41,303 nt of DNA from Prevotella sp. (GCA_017483185.1 JAFULM010000039.1:1-41303), one strand, 5' to 3'; shown: positions 30,284 to 40,455, numbered from the stretch's first letter. Numbers and translations are program-made. The notes: generated from the sequence alone by a model not told the origin.

Positions 30284-33200
30284 GTGAGATATTTGGCTCA
30301 AAGACATATCGTCATGCTTGTCGCAACTACACTTTTGTTCGTCGTGACAGCATGCTCAACGAAAAAGAACACCGCCGGCAGCCGCTGGTGGCACTCGTTC
30401 AATGCCCGTTATAACACTTATTATAACGGCAGTCTCGCCTTTATCGACGGCGCCGAGGAGCAGGAACGTGGCAATAAGGACAATTTTACCGAGATGATAC
30501 CCTTCACGATGGTCGGCAACAAGGCTACCCGCGAAATTGGAAAGTCCAATTTTGACCGTGCCATCGAAAAGTCGGAAAAGACCATCAAGCAACACAGCAT
30601 CAAGCGCCGACCCGAATGGACGAAGTCGAGACGCAAGACGGCCAAGGACATTGAGTGGCTGAGCCGCCGCGAATATAACCCATTCCTCTGGAAGGCGTGG
30701 CTCCTGATGGGCAAGTCGCAATACTTGAAAGGCCAGTTTGACGAAGCCGCCGCGACGTTCTCCTACATGTCCAGGCTTTATGCCACGCAGCCCGCCATCA
30801 ACGGCATCGCCCGTTCGTGGCTCGCCCGCAGCTATACGGAACTGGACTGGCTCTACGACGCGGAAGACGTCCTGACGAAAATGCGTCGCGACACCATCCA
30901 CTATCGCGCGCGGACAGACTGGGACTACGCTCAGGCTGCGTTCTACGTCCGCAGCCACCGATATGAAGAAGCCGTGCCGGCGCTGGCCCGCGTCATCAAG
31001 TATGAGCGTCGCAGGAAGCAGCGTGCCCGCCAGTGGTTTCTCATGGGGCAGATAGAGACGGAGTTGGGACACCGCGAACAGGCTTATCGCGCATATAAGA
31101 AAGTCATCCGCCTGAACCCGCCGTACGAACTGGAATTCAACGCCCGCATTGCCCAGACGGAGGTGATGGCCGCCGGCCGCTCCCGTCAGATGATACGCCG
31201 GCTGCGCCGCATGGCCGCATCGGACAACAACAAGGACTATCTCGATCAGGTCTACTATGCTATCGGTAACATCTACCTCGCCGAGCGCGACACCGCCGCT
31301 GCGATCGGCGCGTACGAGACGGGAAACAAGAAAGCCACGCGAAACGGCATTGAGAAAGGTGTACTGCTGCTCCATCTCGGTAATCTCTATTGGGCGAAGG
31401 AGCGTTACAACGACGCACAGCGGTGTTATGGCGAGGCTATCGGCCTGTTGGACAAGGAGCGCGACGATTATGAGGAACTGTCGGAGCGGTCGAAAGTGCT
31501 CGACGAACTCGTGCCATACACCGATGCTGTCCATCTGCAGGACTCGTTGCAGGTGCTGGCCAAGCTACCCGAGAAAGAGCGCAATGAGGCCATCGACCGT
31601 GTCATCGAGGCTCTGAAGAAAAAAGAACGTGAGGAGAAGCGGGCTGCTCAGGAGGCAGAAGCCGAGAAGACAATACAGCAGCAGAGCGCACAAGGTAACC
31701 GCAACAATACCCCCAAGCCGCCTATGCCTACGCCCGGCGGACAGCAGGGATTGTGGTACTTCTATAATCCGCAGGCCGTCAGCCAGGGCAAGGCCGCTTT
31801 CCAACGACAGTGGGGAAAGCGTGAGAATGTCGACGACTGGCAGCGCGTCAACCGTACAGTGGTCAATCTCAATCCTGCCGACAGTGACGCAGGGGAGGGG
31901 GAAGAACCGACCGACTCCATTGCTGCAGCAGTGGGAGAGGGTGGGGAGGTCGCAACCGACACGTTGGCAACGGACACCGCCGCTGCCGATCCACATACCC
32001 GTGAATACTATCTGGCGCAAATCCCGTTCACGGACGAGCAGAAGGTCGAGAGTGACAACATCATCAAGGACGGCCTGTTCCACTCCGGCGTCATTTTCAA
32101 GGACAAACTCGATAATTTGCCGCTCAGCGAAAAGGCGCTGACGAGGCTCACCGAACAATATCCCGACTATGAACAGACGGACGAAGCATGGTATCATCTC
32201 TTTCTGCTTTACTCCCGAATGGGACGTCACGACATTGCCGCTCGCTGTCTGGAAAGACTGCGTCTGGACCATGCGGAGAGCCAATGGACTACGCTTCTCA
32301 GTGACCCGCACTTTGCGGAAAACGCCCGCTTCGGTGTCCACATAGAGGACTCGCTCTACGCCGCGACGTATGATGCTTTCAAGGCTGACCGCTACGACGA
32401 GGTGAAGACCAACACCCAGTTGTCTGCCGACCGTTTCCCGTTGGGTGCAAACCGTCCCAAATTTATTTTCATCGAAGGCCTGAACCGGCTCAACGAGGGT
32501 GACGCAACGGCCTGCGTGACGGCGATGAAGGAGGTCGTGGAGAAGTATCCGGAAAGCGAAGTGACGGAGATGGCTGGTATGATAATCAAAGGCGTGCAGG
32601 CCGGAAGAGCCTTGTATGGTGGAAAGTTTGATATCGGGGACATCTGGTCGCGTCGTGGTGTTGCAATGGAGGCGGACTCTACGACAACTGACACTCTCAG
32701 TGCGGAACGTAACACGGGCTTTGTCTTCCTCCTGGCCTATCGTGCTGATTCGCTCGATGCCAATCAGTTGCTTTTTGAGATGGCCAAATATAACTTCTCA
32801 AACTTCATGGTCCGCAACTTTGATATCACTCTCGATCAGGACCAAGGCATCAGTCGTATGCTTATCAGCGGCTTCCTCAACTACGACGAAGCACTGCAAT
32901 ATGCTCGTCGTCTCTATGCTGATGAGGCAATGGCGGTCCGTCTCAACGGTTGCCGGCGCATCATAATAAGCGAAAACAACCTCAAAATGCTTGGCACACG
33001 ATATAGCTATGTCGACTATGAGGAGTTTTTTGAGCGGTCATTTGTGCCTCTTGAAATAAGTGACGAGGAACTGCTCAATATCCCCGAAGCAGTTGAGATC
33101 CCGAAGGAAGAAAGCGTAACGGATGACGGCTCAGCACCTGCCGGCAATGCTCCGTCGACACCGCAGATGGATGACATGAATGACCTCGGCCTTCCGCCTG

Positions 33201-33544
33201 CACCTGTCGGCAATGCTCCGTCGACACCGCGGACTGATGATATGAATGACCTCGGCCTTCCGCCTGCACCTGTCGGCAATGCTCCGTCGACGCCGCAGAC
33301 GGATGACATGAATGACCTCGGCCTTCCGCCTGCACCTGTCGGCAATGCTCTGTCGACACCACAGACGGATGACATGAATGACCTCGGTCTTCCGCCAGCA
33401 CCTGCCGGCAATGCTCCGTCGACATCGCAGACAGATGACATGGATGATTTGGGATTGCCGCAGAATATCGGTGGAGCAAATAACAATACAAACAACGAAC
33501 CGCCGGCCGACGTGTTCGACTTTGATGAGGATTTTTACAGATGA
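30284..33544 (+). CDS. porW: Gliding/T9SS lipoprotein PorW/SprE (1086 aa)
   Basis: A lipoprotein with TPR repeats needed for type IX secretion in Porphyromonas (PorW) and gliding in Flavobacterium (SprE). GTG at 30284 is chosen because it is in frame with a lipoprotein signal; an ATG at 30314 (MLVATTLLFVVTACST) is the alternative and also leaves the full signal. Lipobox VTAC. Family signature right after: STKKN, then WWHSFNARYNTYYNGSLAF. TPR-like helices follow from about 120 to 400 and 620-800. A low-complexity spacer lies near 440-560. The C-terminus carries five tandem 22-residue repeats (see 33134). It overlaps porX by ATGA; PorX binds the secretion machinery through PorW's system. Confidence 0.9.
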   Translation: MRYLAQRHIVMLVATTLLFVVTACSTKKNTAGSRWWHSFNARYNTYYNGSLAFIDGAEEQERGNKDNFTEMIPFTMVGNKATREIGKSNFDRAIEKSEKTIKQHSIKRRPEWTKSRRKTAKDIEWLSRREYNPFLWKAWLLMGKSQYLKGQFDEAAATFSYMSRLYATQPAINGIARSWLARSYTELDWLYDAEDVLTKMRRDTIHYRARTDWDYAQAAFYVRSHRYEEAVPALARVIKYERRRKQRARQWFLMGQIETELGHREQAYRAYKKVIRLNPPYELEFNARIAQTEVMAAGRSRQMIRRLRRMAASDNNKDYLDQVYYAIGNIYLAERDTAAAIGAYETGNKKATRNGIEKGVLLLHLGNLYWAKERYNDAQRCYGEAIGLLDKERDDYEELSERSKVLDELVPYTDAVHLQDSLQVLAKLPEKERNEAIDRVIEALKKKEREEKRAAQEAEAEKTIQQQSAQGNRNNTPKPPMPTPGGQQGLWYFYNPQAVSQGKAAFQRQWGKRENVDDWQRVNRTVVNLNPADSDAGEGEEPTDSIAAAVGEGGEVATDTLATDTAAADPHTREYYLAQIPFTDEQKVESDNIIKDGLFHSGVIFKDKLDNLPLSEKALTRLTEQYPDYEQTDEAWYHLFLLYSRMGRHDIAARCLERLRLDHAESQWTTLLSDPHFAENARFGVHIEDSLYAATYDAFKADRYDEVKTNTQLSADRFPLGANRPKFIFIEGLNRLNEGDATACVTAMKEVVEKYPESEVTEMAGMIIKGVQAGRALYGGKFDIGDIWSRRGVAMEADSTTTDTLSAERNTGFVFLLAYRADSLDANQLLFEMAKYNFSNFMVRNFDITLDQDQGISRMLISGFLNYDEALQYARRLYADEAMAVRLNGCRRIIISENNLKMLGTRYSYVDYEEFFERSFVPLEISDEELLNIPEAVEIPKEESVTDDGSAPAGNAPSTPQMDDMNDLGLPPAPVGNAPSTPRTDDMNDLGLPPAPVGNAPSTPQTDDMNDLGLPPAPVGNALSTPQTDDMNDLGLPPAPAGNAPSTSQTDDMDDLGLPQNIGGANNNTNNEPPADVFDFDEDFYR
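33134..33463 (+). repeat. Five tandem 66-bp repeats at the 3' end of porW
   Basis: Units start at 33134, 33200, 33266, 33332 and 33398. Each encodes A-P-[VA]-G-N-A-P-S-T-P-Q-T-D-D-M-N-D-L-G-L-P-P. Units 2-4 are near-identical at DNA level, so copy number is likely to vary between strains. Confidence 0.95.
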
Positions 33545-35109
33545 GCAACGGATTATTACTTTGGGCAGACGATGAGATAGAATTGCTGCGCGCACACTTG
33601 TTGTTCCTTGAGAAGAAGGGCTATGAGGTGGTCACGGTCAGCAACGGAACGGATGCCATAGAACAGTGTCGGACGCAAAATTTCGATCTTGTACTGCTTG
33701 ATGAGATGATGCCCGGACTGAGCGGATTGGAGACTTTGCAGCGCATAAAGGAGATCTCACCTTCGCTTCCCGTGGTCATGGTGACCAAAAGCGAGGAGGA
33801 AGACATCATGAATCAGGCCATCGGGTCGAAGATTGCTGACTATCTGATCAAACCGGTCAATCCCAATCAGATATTGCTGACGCTCAAAAAGAACATCCAT
33901 CGCAAGGAAATCGTGAGCGAAGTGACGCAAACGGGCTATCAGCAGAACTTCCAGCAGATCGCGATGCAGATCAGCGACTGCCGCACATGGCAGGATTGGG
34001 TGGAAATCTACAAACGTCTCGTTCACTGGGAACTGGAACTTAGCGGCACCGACAGCAGCATGACGGAGATGCTCGGCATGCAGAAAGAGGATGCAAACGC
34101 GGGCTTTGCGAAGTTTGTCAAAGCCAATTATCTCGATTGGGTGGACGCCATGACACCAACGTCACGACCTGCCGACCATCCGATGATGAGCCCGGAACTG
34201 TTTAAGAAGAAAGTGTTCCCGTTGCTCTCGGAAGGTGAAAAGGTCTTTCTCGTCGTGCTTGACAATTTTCGTTATGACCAGTGGCGGGTAATTGCGAGCG
34301 AGATTGGCGACGCATTTGATATCGAAGAAAACCTCTATTGCAGCATCCTGCCCACGGCGACGCAGTATGCCCGCAACGCAATCTTCAGCGGCCTGATGCC
34401 TAACAAGATAGCCGAGATGTTCCCTGACCTGTGGGTCGACGAGGACGAAGAGGAGGGGAAAAATCTCAACGAGGGCCCGCTCATCGGTACACAGTTGGAG
34501 CGCTATCGTCGTAAGAACAGCTATTCATATCACAAAATCAACGATTCCGCAGGAGCGGAGAAGTTTATCCAGCAGTTTCACAGGTTGGAGTCGAACGACC
34601 TCAATGTTGTCGTCTTCAACTTCATAGATATGCTCAGTCATGCCCGTACGGAGTCACGGATGGTCCGTGAGTTGGCCAGCAACGAGTCCGCCTACCGCAG
34701 CATTACGCTCAGCTGGTTCCGCCACTCGGTCATTTCCGAGCTTTTCAAGCTGTTGTCGCAGAGCGACTATCGGGTGATAGTCACCACCGACCACGGCTCT
34801 ATACGTGCCAACAAGCCGGTGAAAATTGTCGGTGACCGCAACACCAACACCAACTTGCGATACAAATTGGGCAAAAATCTATCCTACGACAACAAAGATC
34901 TCTTTGTCATCAAGGAGCCGCGCCGTGCTCAGTTGCCTTCACCCAACCTCAGCACGAGTTATGTCTTCGCCACAGGAGATTCCTTCTTTGCCTATCCGAA
35001 CAACTACAACTACTACGTGTCCTATTATAAGGATACGTTCCAGCACGGCGGAATATCAATGGAAGAAATGATAATACCTGTCATAAGCATGACTGGTAAA
35101 AAACGATAA
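33541..35109 (+). CDS. porX: Response regulator PorX with PglZ domain (522 aa)
   Basis: A cytosolic regulator of type IX secretion, partner of the sensor PorY. Receiver domain 1-120: acidic Asp10/Asp11, phosphoacceptor Asp54 (LLDEMMPGL), Thr82, and Lys104 in KPVNP. A helical linker follows from about 125 to 230, then a PglZ/alkaline-phosphatase-like effector from about 235 with Asp241 in LDNFRYDQW, Asp417/His418 in TTDHG and a C-terminal [12 protein letters not shown]. PglZ metal-site residues are all present, so it should be active on phosphoester substrates. It overlaps porW by ATGA and is followed 7 nt later by tsaE. No PorY is encoded here. Confidence 0.93.
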   Translation: MSNGLLLWADDEIELLRAHLLFLEKKGYEVVTVSNGTDAIEQCRTQNFDLVLLDEMMPGLSGLETLQRIKEISPSLPVVMVTKSEEEDIMNQAIGSKIADYLIKPVNPNQILLTLKKNIHRKEIVSEVTQTGYQQNFQQIAMQISDCRTWQDWVEIYKRLVHWELELSGTDSSMTEMLGMQKEDANAGFAKFVKANYLDWVDAMTPTSRPADHPMMSPELFKKKVFPLLSEGEKVFLVVLDNFRYDQWRVIASEIGDAFDIEENLYCSILPTATQYARNAIFSGLMPNKIAEMFPDLWVDEDEEEGKNLNEGPLIGTQLERYRRKNSYSYHKINDSAGAEKFIQQFHRLESNDLNVVVFNFIDMLSHARTESRMVRELASNESAYRSITLSWFRHSVISELFKLLSQSDYRVIVTTDHGSIRANKPVKIVGDRNTNTNLRYKLGKNLSYDNKDLFVIKEPRRAQLPSPNLSTSYVFATGDSFFAYPNNYNYYVSYYKDTFQHGGISMEEMIIPVISMTGKKR

Positions 35110-35116
35110 AGACATT

Positions 35117-35530
35117 ATGGAAATAAGAATAGACAGTCTGGACAACATCCGAGAGGCCGCACGACAGTTTGTCGAGGCTCTCGGCGATAACACGGTGATA
35201 GCTTTCTATGGCAAGATGGGAGCAGGAAAGACAACCTTCATCAAAGCCGTATGTGAAGAACTGGGCGTGGAGGACGTCATCACGTCGCCCACATTCGCCA
35301 TTGTCAACGAGTATCGGTCTGATACGACGGGTGAACTCATCTATCATTTCGACTTCTATCGCATCAAGAAACTTGACGAAGTGTACGACATGGGCTACGA
35401 GGACTATTTCTACAGCGGTGCCCTTTGTTTTATCGAGTGGCCCGAACTGATAGACGAACTACTGCCCGGCGACGCCCTGAAGGTGACCATCGCCGAGGCA
35501 GAGGACGGCTCGCGCGTCGTGACTTGCTGA
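35117..35530 (+). CDS. tsaE: tRNA t6A synthesis ATPase TsaE (137 aa)
   Basis: Part of the TsaB-TsaD-TsaE complex that makes threonylcarbamoyladenosine at position 37 of ANN-reading tRNAs. Walker [10 protein letters not shown] at residues 32-40; switch region [10 protein letters not shown]; Walker B-like HFDFYRI; and the family C-terminus [12 protein letters not shown]. Length is typical. Third gene of the porW-porX-tsaE unit, with no promoter in the 7-nt gap, so it should be co-transcribed. Co-occurrence with porX appears to be neighbourhood only, not shared function. Confidence 0.93.
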   Translation: MEIRIDSLDNIREAARQFVEALGDNTVIAFYGKMGAGKTTFIKAVCEELGVEDVITSPTFAIVNEYRSDTTGELIYHFDFYRIKKLDEVYDMGYEDYFYSGALCFIEWPELIDELLPGDALKVTIAEAEDGSRVVTC

Positions 35531-35574
35531 TTTAGGGGCTTGCGCATACTGCGTCTGGAGCTTGGCGCATACAA

Positions 35575-35635
35575 AAAAGAGAAACGGAGAGACAGAGTTT
35601 GCTTGATTGTAGCACTCTGACTCTCCGTTTCTTTG
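35575..35635. terminator. Bidirectional terminator between tsaE and the acidic gene
   Basis: A 19-bp stem with one mismatch (35580-35598 with 35614-35632). On the plus strand it is followed by TTTCTTT; the minus strand has CTCTTTTTTG. Serves the convergent units on both sides. Confidence 0.85.
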
Positions 35636-35663
35636 CGTCCGTAATGGGAATCGTAACGCGCAG

Positions 35664-35999
35664 TCACTCCTCCAGATTCTGCTCCTGAAAGTCCATGTCA
35701 GCCTGTACGACGAAGAAGACATCGTCTGCAGCAAACTCTCCTCGCTTGTCTTCGGCAGCCTTCCGGCATACGTATTCGGCTACGGCCTGCAAGTCGATGT
35801 CTATACATCCGTCCTCATCGCCGTCTCCGTCGAGCACGCCGCTTTCAAAATAGTATTCCACGATGGCATCCATCATGTAGAGAATGTCGTCCGTGGAGAA
35901 CTTCTCTTTCAGCTCGTTGGGCAGATTGTCGATGATAAATTCCGCCTCGCGGGCATTTTCCTCGGCATCCATCCGGAGCTCTTCCTCAAAGTCTGCCAT
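35664..35999 (-). CDS. Acidic hypothetical protein linked to trxA (111 aa)
   Basis: Very acidic (MADFEEELRMDAEENAREAE; a DGDGDEDGCIDIDL run), helical, no membrane segment. It begins 3 nt after the trxA stop, so it is in the same operon. A protein of this type follows thioredoxin near dnaE in other Bacteroidales, as far as I recall. Function unknown. Confidence 0.75.
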   Translation of the reverse strand: MADFEEELRMDAEENAREAEFIIDNLPNELKEKFSTDDILYMMDAIVEYYFESGVLDGDGDEDGCIDIDLQAVAEYVCRKAAEDKRGEFAADDVFFVVQADMDFQEQNLEE

Positions 36000-36002
36000 A
36001 GT

Positions 36003-36317
36003 TTAGAGCAGTGATTGGAATTTCTCTTCGAGTTTAGCCTTTGAGAGAGCACCGACAGTCTTGTCCACCATCTGGCCACCCTTGAAGTAGAGGATGGTCG
36101 GGATGTTACGGATGCCGAACTCTGCTGCTATCTCGTCGTTCTCCTCGACGTCACATTTTCCGACGACAATCTTGCCGTCATACTCGTTGGCCAGTTCTTC
36201 GATGATGGGGGCAATCATGCGGCAGGGTCCGCACCATGTGGCCCAAAAGTCTACCACGAAGGGCAATTCACCGTTCTTCAGTGTCTCAAAGTTGTCTTTT
36301 GTGATCTGTACTTCCAT
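36003..36317 (-). CDS. trxA: Thioredoxin (104 aa)
   Basis: A cytosolic disulfide reductant, no signal peptide. Active site WCGPC at residues 28-32 (Cys29, Cys32). Typical buried Asp in VVDFWATW (Asp23), and the cis-proline loop NIPTILYFKGG. The length matches E. coli thioredoxin (109). Own promoter at about 36387; upstream dnaE ends about 180 bp away. Co-transcribed with the acidic gene downstream. Confidence 0.96.
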   Translation of the reverse strand: MEVQITKDNFETLKNGELPFVVDFWATWCGPCRMIAPIIEELANEYDGKIVVGKCDVEENDEIAAEFGIRNIPTILYFKGGQMVDKTVGALSKAKLEEKFQSLL

Positions 36318-36386
36318 TGTTCTATGCTTTTAATTTGTTGATATTATGAATTCTTTTTTGTGTGTCTTTCGACTCCTTTTCTTTTG

Positions 36387-36420
36387 CAAAAATACGGAAA
36401 ACCGATGAGACGGCCAAGAA
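36387..36420 (-). promoter_or_regulatory. Promoter of trxA
   Basis: On the minus strand, -7 TATTTTTG at 36394-36387, with a CTTG-type -33 about 19 nt upstream. The leader is about 60 nt. Confidence 0.5.
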
Positions 36421-36496
36421 GCGGGCTGCTTTTTAAGTAGGGTTAACAGCTGACCGCCGTCTCCATCCGCCGTTTCATAAAAGACACCAACACCCT

Positions 36497-39400
36497 TTAA
36501 TTTATCTTGTAGTCCATCACCTCCTTGTTCTGTTCGATGTATGCGATGAGACATTGCTTGACGTTGACCGTGCGCCGGGTGCTTCTCAGGAGCACGTGGT
36601 TCTTGCCGCCGGAGTCGTGGAGCTGGAAGAAGAGTTTTGTCTCGCCCGGGTTTTCGGCGATGATTTCGTTCAGTTCCGTGACAATCTGGTCGTTGAGCTT
36701 GTCCGTAAGCAGCGAGATGGTGATGCGGTCGATAGCCTTGTCCTTGATGGTCTGGAGATATTCGATGTTCTGCACCTTCAGATCGAAGAACTTGCTGTCG
36801 CGGTATCTCTGCTGACATTTTGCCGTGATGTAGACCGTGCATCCCTCTTTGAACATGCCGCTCCATCGTCCCCACTCCTCACCGAACATGGCCAGCTCGC
36901 CCGAACCGTTGAAATCCTCGATGGTGACGAAGCCGCACGGCTTTCCCGTCTTGGTGAATTTGGACTTTATCGACGTGACGATACCGCCGATGATGACATC
37001 CTCCCGGTCGCTCAGAGCGGAGATGTCGGAAAGTTCGGAGCAGTGGGTGTTGCAGAGATTGTCCAGCACGATCTTGAATTCATCGAGCGGATGGGCTGAT
37101 ATGTAGATGCCGACGAGGTCGCGCTCACGGTTGAGTCGTTCGATGTCGCTCCAGATTTCACCTTTTATTATAGGCGGAGTTGATATTTCCACGTCGTCCT
37201 CAGCGGAGAAGAGAGAGTTCTGTATCTGCGTCTTCTCCATCTGATATATCTGTCCGTAGCGCATGAACGTGTCGATGAAAGCTTCTCCCTTGTTGTTGGT
37301 GGCGAAGAAGTCTTCGCGTCTGATGGTCCCGAAACTGTCGAAACCGCCGCTCAGCACGAGCGACTCGACGCACTTGCGGTTGACGGCGCCGAGGTTGACG
37401 CGCTGTATGAAGTCGAAAATGGTCTTGTAGGGGCCGTTCTTCTCGCGTTCGGAGATGATGGCGTCGGCCGCCGCGCTGCCTACGCCCTTGATGGCACTGA
37501 TACCGAAGCGTATCTCGCCCTTCTTGTTGACGCTGAACTTCTGGCGGCTTTCATTGACGTCTGGCCCCAGTGTCGGTATGCCCATCGAGCGACACTCGTC
37601 CATAAACTTCGTTATATCCGCGATGTTGTCGAGGCTTCGGCTCATGATGCCGGCCATGAATTCAGCCGGATAGTGGGCCTTGAGATAGGCCGTCTGATAT
37701 GCCACCCACGAGTAGCACGTGGCGTGACTCTTGTTGAAGGCGTAGGAAGCGAACTTCTCCCAGTCGCCCCATATCTTTTCGAGCACCTTCGGGTCGTGCC
37801 CGTTCTTCTTGCCGCCCTCGATGAACTTCGGCTTCATCGCGTCGACGATGGCCTTCTTCTTCTTACCCATCGCCTTACGCAGGGCGTCGCTCTCGCCTCG
37901 GGTGAAGTTGGCCAACTGGCGCGAGAGGAGCATGACCTGCTCCTGATAGACCGTGATGCCGTAGGTGTCCTTGAGATACTTCTCCATGCACGGGATGTCA
38001 TACTTGATCTCCTCGCGGCCGTTCTTACGGGCGATGAACGACGGGATATAGTCCATAGGTCCCGGACGATAAAGGGCGTTCATGGCGATGAGGTCTTCAA
38101 AGACCGACGGTTTCAGCTCACGAAGATACTTCTGCATGCCTGCCGACTCAAACTGGAATGTTCCGATCGTGCGTCCCTCGCAGTAGAGCTGATACGTCAG
38201 CGGGTCGTCGATGGGTATTTTGTCCAGGTCGATTATCTCTCCCGTGCGCAACCGGACGTTCTCCACGGCCTCTTTCAGCTGCGAAAGCGTCTTCAGCCCG
38301 AGGAAGTCCATCTTGATGAGGCCGGTCTCCTCGATGACGTGACCGTCATATTGCGTGCAGAGCAGCTTGTGCCCCGGGTCATTCTTGTCTTCCGCCGTCG
38401 ACACCGGCACCCAGTCGCTGATGGTGTCGCGGCAGATGATGGTGCCGCAGGCGTGTATACCAGTGTTGCGCACCGTGCCCTCCAACATCTTCGCGTAGCG
38501 TATCGTCTCGCTCTCCAGACGGTTTGTGCTGGCCTCCGCCTCGCGCAACTCGGGGATGACGCTGATGGCGTTGGTGAGGTTCATCTTCAGTCCGCCCGGC
38601 AGTTTGTCCGGTATCGCCTTGCAGAGCTGGTTGCTCCGCTCGAGCGGCAACTTCTCCACGCGGGCCACGTCCTTGATGGAGTTTTTCGTGGCCATCGTGC
38701 CGTATGTGATGATGTGGGCCACCTTGTCGTGGCCATATTTGTCCTCCACCCATTCGAGCACGCGGCCGCGGCCGTCGTCGTCGAAGTCGGTGTCAATATC
38801 GGGGAGTGAGATACGGTCGGGGTTGAGGAAACGCTCAAACAGCAGGTCATACTTGATGGGGTCAATCTTGGTGATGCCCAGACAGTAGGCGACGACGCTT
38901 CCTGCCGCCGAACCACGTCCCGGACCGACCATGACGCCCAGCTCCTCGCGGGCAGAGTTGATGAAGTCCTGAACGATGAGGAAGTAGCCGGGAAATCCCA
39001 TCGTCTTCATGATGTGCAATTCGAAGTTGACGCGCTCCTTCACTTCGTCGCTGAGAGGGTCGCCATAGAGCCTCTTCGCACCGTCGTAAGCCAATTTAGA
39101 CAGATAGTCTGCCTCAAACTTGATGCGGTAGAGGCGGTCATATCCGCCCAGCTTCTTTATCTTCTTCGCTCCCTCCTCGGGCGGCAGCGGATTCTCTCCG
39201 TTCTCGTCGCGGGTGAACTCTTCGTAGAGTTCCTGCTCCGTGATGCGCTGACGGTATTCGTCCTCCGAACCGAACTCCTCGGGAATGGGGAAGAAGGGCA
39301 TGATCGGGTCATGGTCGATGGAGTAGGTCTCGACCTTGTCAAGTATCTCGCACGTGTTGGCCAGAGCCTCGGGGATGTCGCTGAAGACGTCGTTCATCTC

Positions 39401-40216
39401 CTCGCGCGTCTTAAACCACTCCTGCTTGGAGTACAACATGCGCGTCGGGTCGTCGAGGTCTTTGCCTGTCGAGAGGCAGAGCAGACGGTCGTGAGCCTCG
39501 GCGTTCTCCTCGTCGACGAAGTGACTGTCGTTTGTGCAGACCAGTTTGACGTTGTGTTTGCGGGCCAGTTCGATGATGACGGCGTTGGCCTGCTGCTGCA
39601 GGGGGAATGTCTCGCGGTTGGCTCGTATCGTCGGATCCTTCACCTCGTGGCGCTGGAGCTCGAGATAGTAGTCGTCGCCGAAGACACGCTTGAACCACAA
39701 GACCGCTTCCTCGGCGCCGGCGATGTCGCCGTCGAGAATCTTCGCCGGCACCTCGCCGGCTATACATGCCGAGCAGACGATGAGGCCCTCGTGATGTTTT
39801 TCCAGTTCGACATGGTCCGTTCGCGGACGATTATAGAAACCGTCGGTCCACGCTTTCGACACCAGTTTGATCAGATTGTGATATCCGACCTCATTCTTCG
39901 CCAGCACGACGAGGTGGTTACCGCCGCCGTCGCCCATAGCCTTTTCCTTGTCGGTCAGCCGTCGTCCGTTGCGCACGACATACATCTCGCAACCGAATAT
40001 CGGCTTGAACGGTTCTTGCCCGGCATCCTTGCGCTTGCCGTTGAGTCCTTTGCAGTAGTTGAAGAACTCCTTTATGCCCATCATGTTGCCGTGGTCGGTG
40101 ATGGCCATGCCGCGCATGCCGTTGCCCACGGCCTTGTCGACCAGCTTCGGGATGCTGGCCTGTCCGTCGAGAATAGAATAGTATGTATGTACATGAAGGT
40201 GTACGAAATCTTCCAT
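36497..40216 (-). CDS. dnaE: DNA polymerase III subunit alpha (1239 aa)
   Basis: The replicative polymerase. The N-terminal PHP domain starts HVHTYYSILDGQ (residues 7-18) with FGCEMYVV near 70-80, so metal-binding residues are present. The polymerase core includes GPGRGSAAGSVVAY and the catalytic PDIDTDFDDDGR near 470-480, then the fingers and beta-clamp parts, helix-hairpin-helix around 840-900, and an OB domain near 1030-1100 (GGIVTSIKSKFTKTGKPCGF). Length and order fit DnaE of the Bacteroidota. Only one gene; ATG at 40216, with a good promoter upstream. Confidence 0.97.
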   Translation of the reverse strand: MEDFVHLHVHTYYSILDGQASIPKLVDKAVGNGMRGMAITDHGNMMGIKEFFNYCKGLNGKRKDAGQEPFKPIFGCEMYVVRNGRRLTDKEKAMGDGGGNHLVVLAKNEVGYHNLIKLVSKAWTDGFYNRPRTDHVELEKHHEGLIVCSACIAGEVPAKILDGDIAGAEEAVLWFKRVFGDDYYLELQRHEVKDPTIRANRETFPLQQQANAVIIELARKHNVKLVCTNDSHFVDEENAEAHDRLLCLSTGKDLDDPTRMLYSKQEWFKTREEMNDVFSDIPEALANTCEILDKVETYSIDHDPIMPFFPIPEEFGSEDEYRQRITEQELYEEFTRDENGENPLPPEEGAKKIKKLGGYDRLYRIKFEADYLSKLAYDGAKRLYGDPLSDEVKERVNFELHIMKTMGFPGYFLIVQDFINSAREELGVMVGPGRGSAAGSVVAYCLGITKIDPIKYDLLFERFLNPDRISLPDIDTDFDDDGRGRVLEWVEDKYGHDKVAHIITYGTMATKNSIKDVARVEKLPLERSNQLCKAIPDKLPGGLKMNLTNAISVIPELREAEASTNRLESETIRYAKMLEGTVRNTGIHACGTIICRDTISDWVPVSTAEDKNDPGHKLLCTQYDGHVIEETGLIKMDFLGLKTLSQLKEAVENVRLRTGEIIDLDKIPIDDPLTYQLYCEGRTIGTFQFESAGMQKYLRELKPSVFEDLIAMNALYRPGPMDYIPSFIARKNGREEIKYDIPCMEKYLKDTYGITVYQEQVMLLSRQLANFTRGESDALRKAMGKKKKAIVDAMKPKFIEGGKKNGHDPKVLEKIWGDWEKFASYAFNKSHATCYSWVAYQTAYLKAHYPAEFMAGIMSRSLDNIADITKFMDECRSMGIPTLGPDVNESRQKFSVNKKGEIRFGISAIKGVGSAAADAIISEREKNGPYKTIFDFIQRVNLGAVNRKCVESLVLSGGFDSFGTIRREDFFATNNKGEAFIDTFMRYGQIYQMEKTQIQNSLFSAEDDVEISTPPIIKGEIWSDIERLNRERDLVGIYISAHPLDEFKIVLDNLCNTHCSELSDISALSDREDVIIGGIVTSIKSKFTKTGKPCGFVTIEDFNGSGELAMFGEEWGRWSGMFKEGCTVYITAKCQQRYRDSKFFDLKVQNIEYLQTIKDKAIDRITISLLTDKLNDQIVTELNEIIAENPGETKLFFQLHDSGGKNHVLLRSTRRTVNVKQCLIAYIEQNKEVMDYKIN

Positions 40217-40247
40217 GCCTTTGCTCCTCTGTTTTGATTTGGAGGCG

Positions 40248-40279
40248 TAAAGTTACGCAGAAACCCTTAGACGGCCAAA
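40248..40279 (-). promoter_or_regulatory. Promoter of dnaE
   Basis: On the minus strand TTTG (40279-40276), a 20-nt spacer and TAACTTTA (40255-40248): one mismatch to TAnnTTTG. The leader is about 25 nt. Confidence 0.7.
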
Positions 40280-40352
40280 CGAAACGGGAAGAAAATAAGG
40301 ATCATCCGACATTTGGAGTGATTTGGAGTGATATTTCAAATAAAACCAATAT

Positions 40353-40455
40353 ACCAACCTCATTTGGAAGTCTTTATGTGGGCTAATCTCAGTCCCCTCC
40401 TTTCGAAGGAGGGGACTGAGATTAGCCCACATAAAGACTTCCAAATGAGGTTGGT
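40353..40455. repeat. Perfect 50-bp inverted repeat (103-bp palindrome)
   Basis: Arms 40353-40402 and 40406-40455 are perfectly complementary around TCG. The sequence runs from ACCAACCTCATTTGG inward to CAGTCCCCTCCTT. A diverged half copy lies at about 41130-41168. No ORF. The rest of 40217-40559 holds the dnaE promoter and two direct ATTTGGAGTG copies at 40314-40330. It may be a palindromic mobile element or a strong terminator between the two minus-strand genes. Confidence 0.85.

Noticed and set aside
33134-33463. CRISPR array
   Set aside because: The 66-bp repeats are in frame, contiguous and without spacers; they encode part of PorW.
36330-36875. Minus-strand frame overlapping the dnaE end
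   Set aside because: Out of frame with dnaE, basic low-complexity translation, and it covers conserved dnaE codons.
39014-40237. Long plus-strand open frame opposite dnaE
   Set aside because: Mirror frame of the highly conserved dnaE; no start signal.
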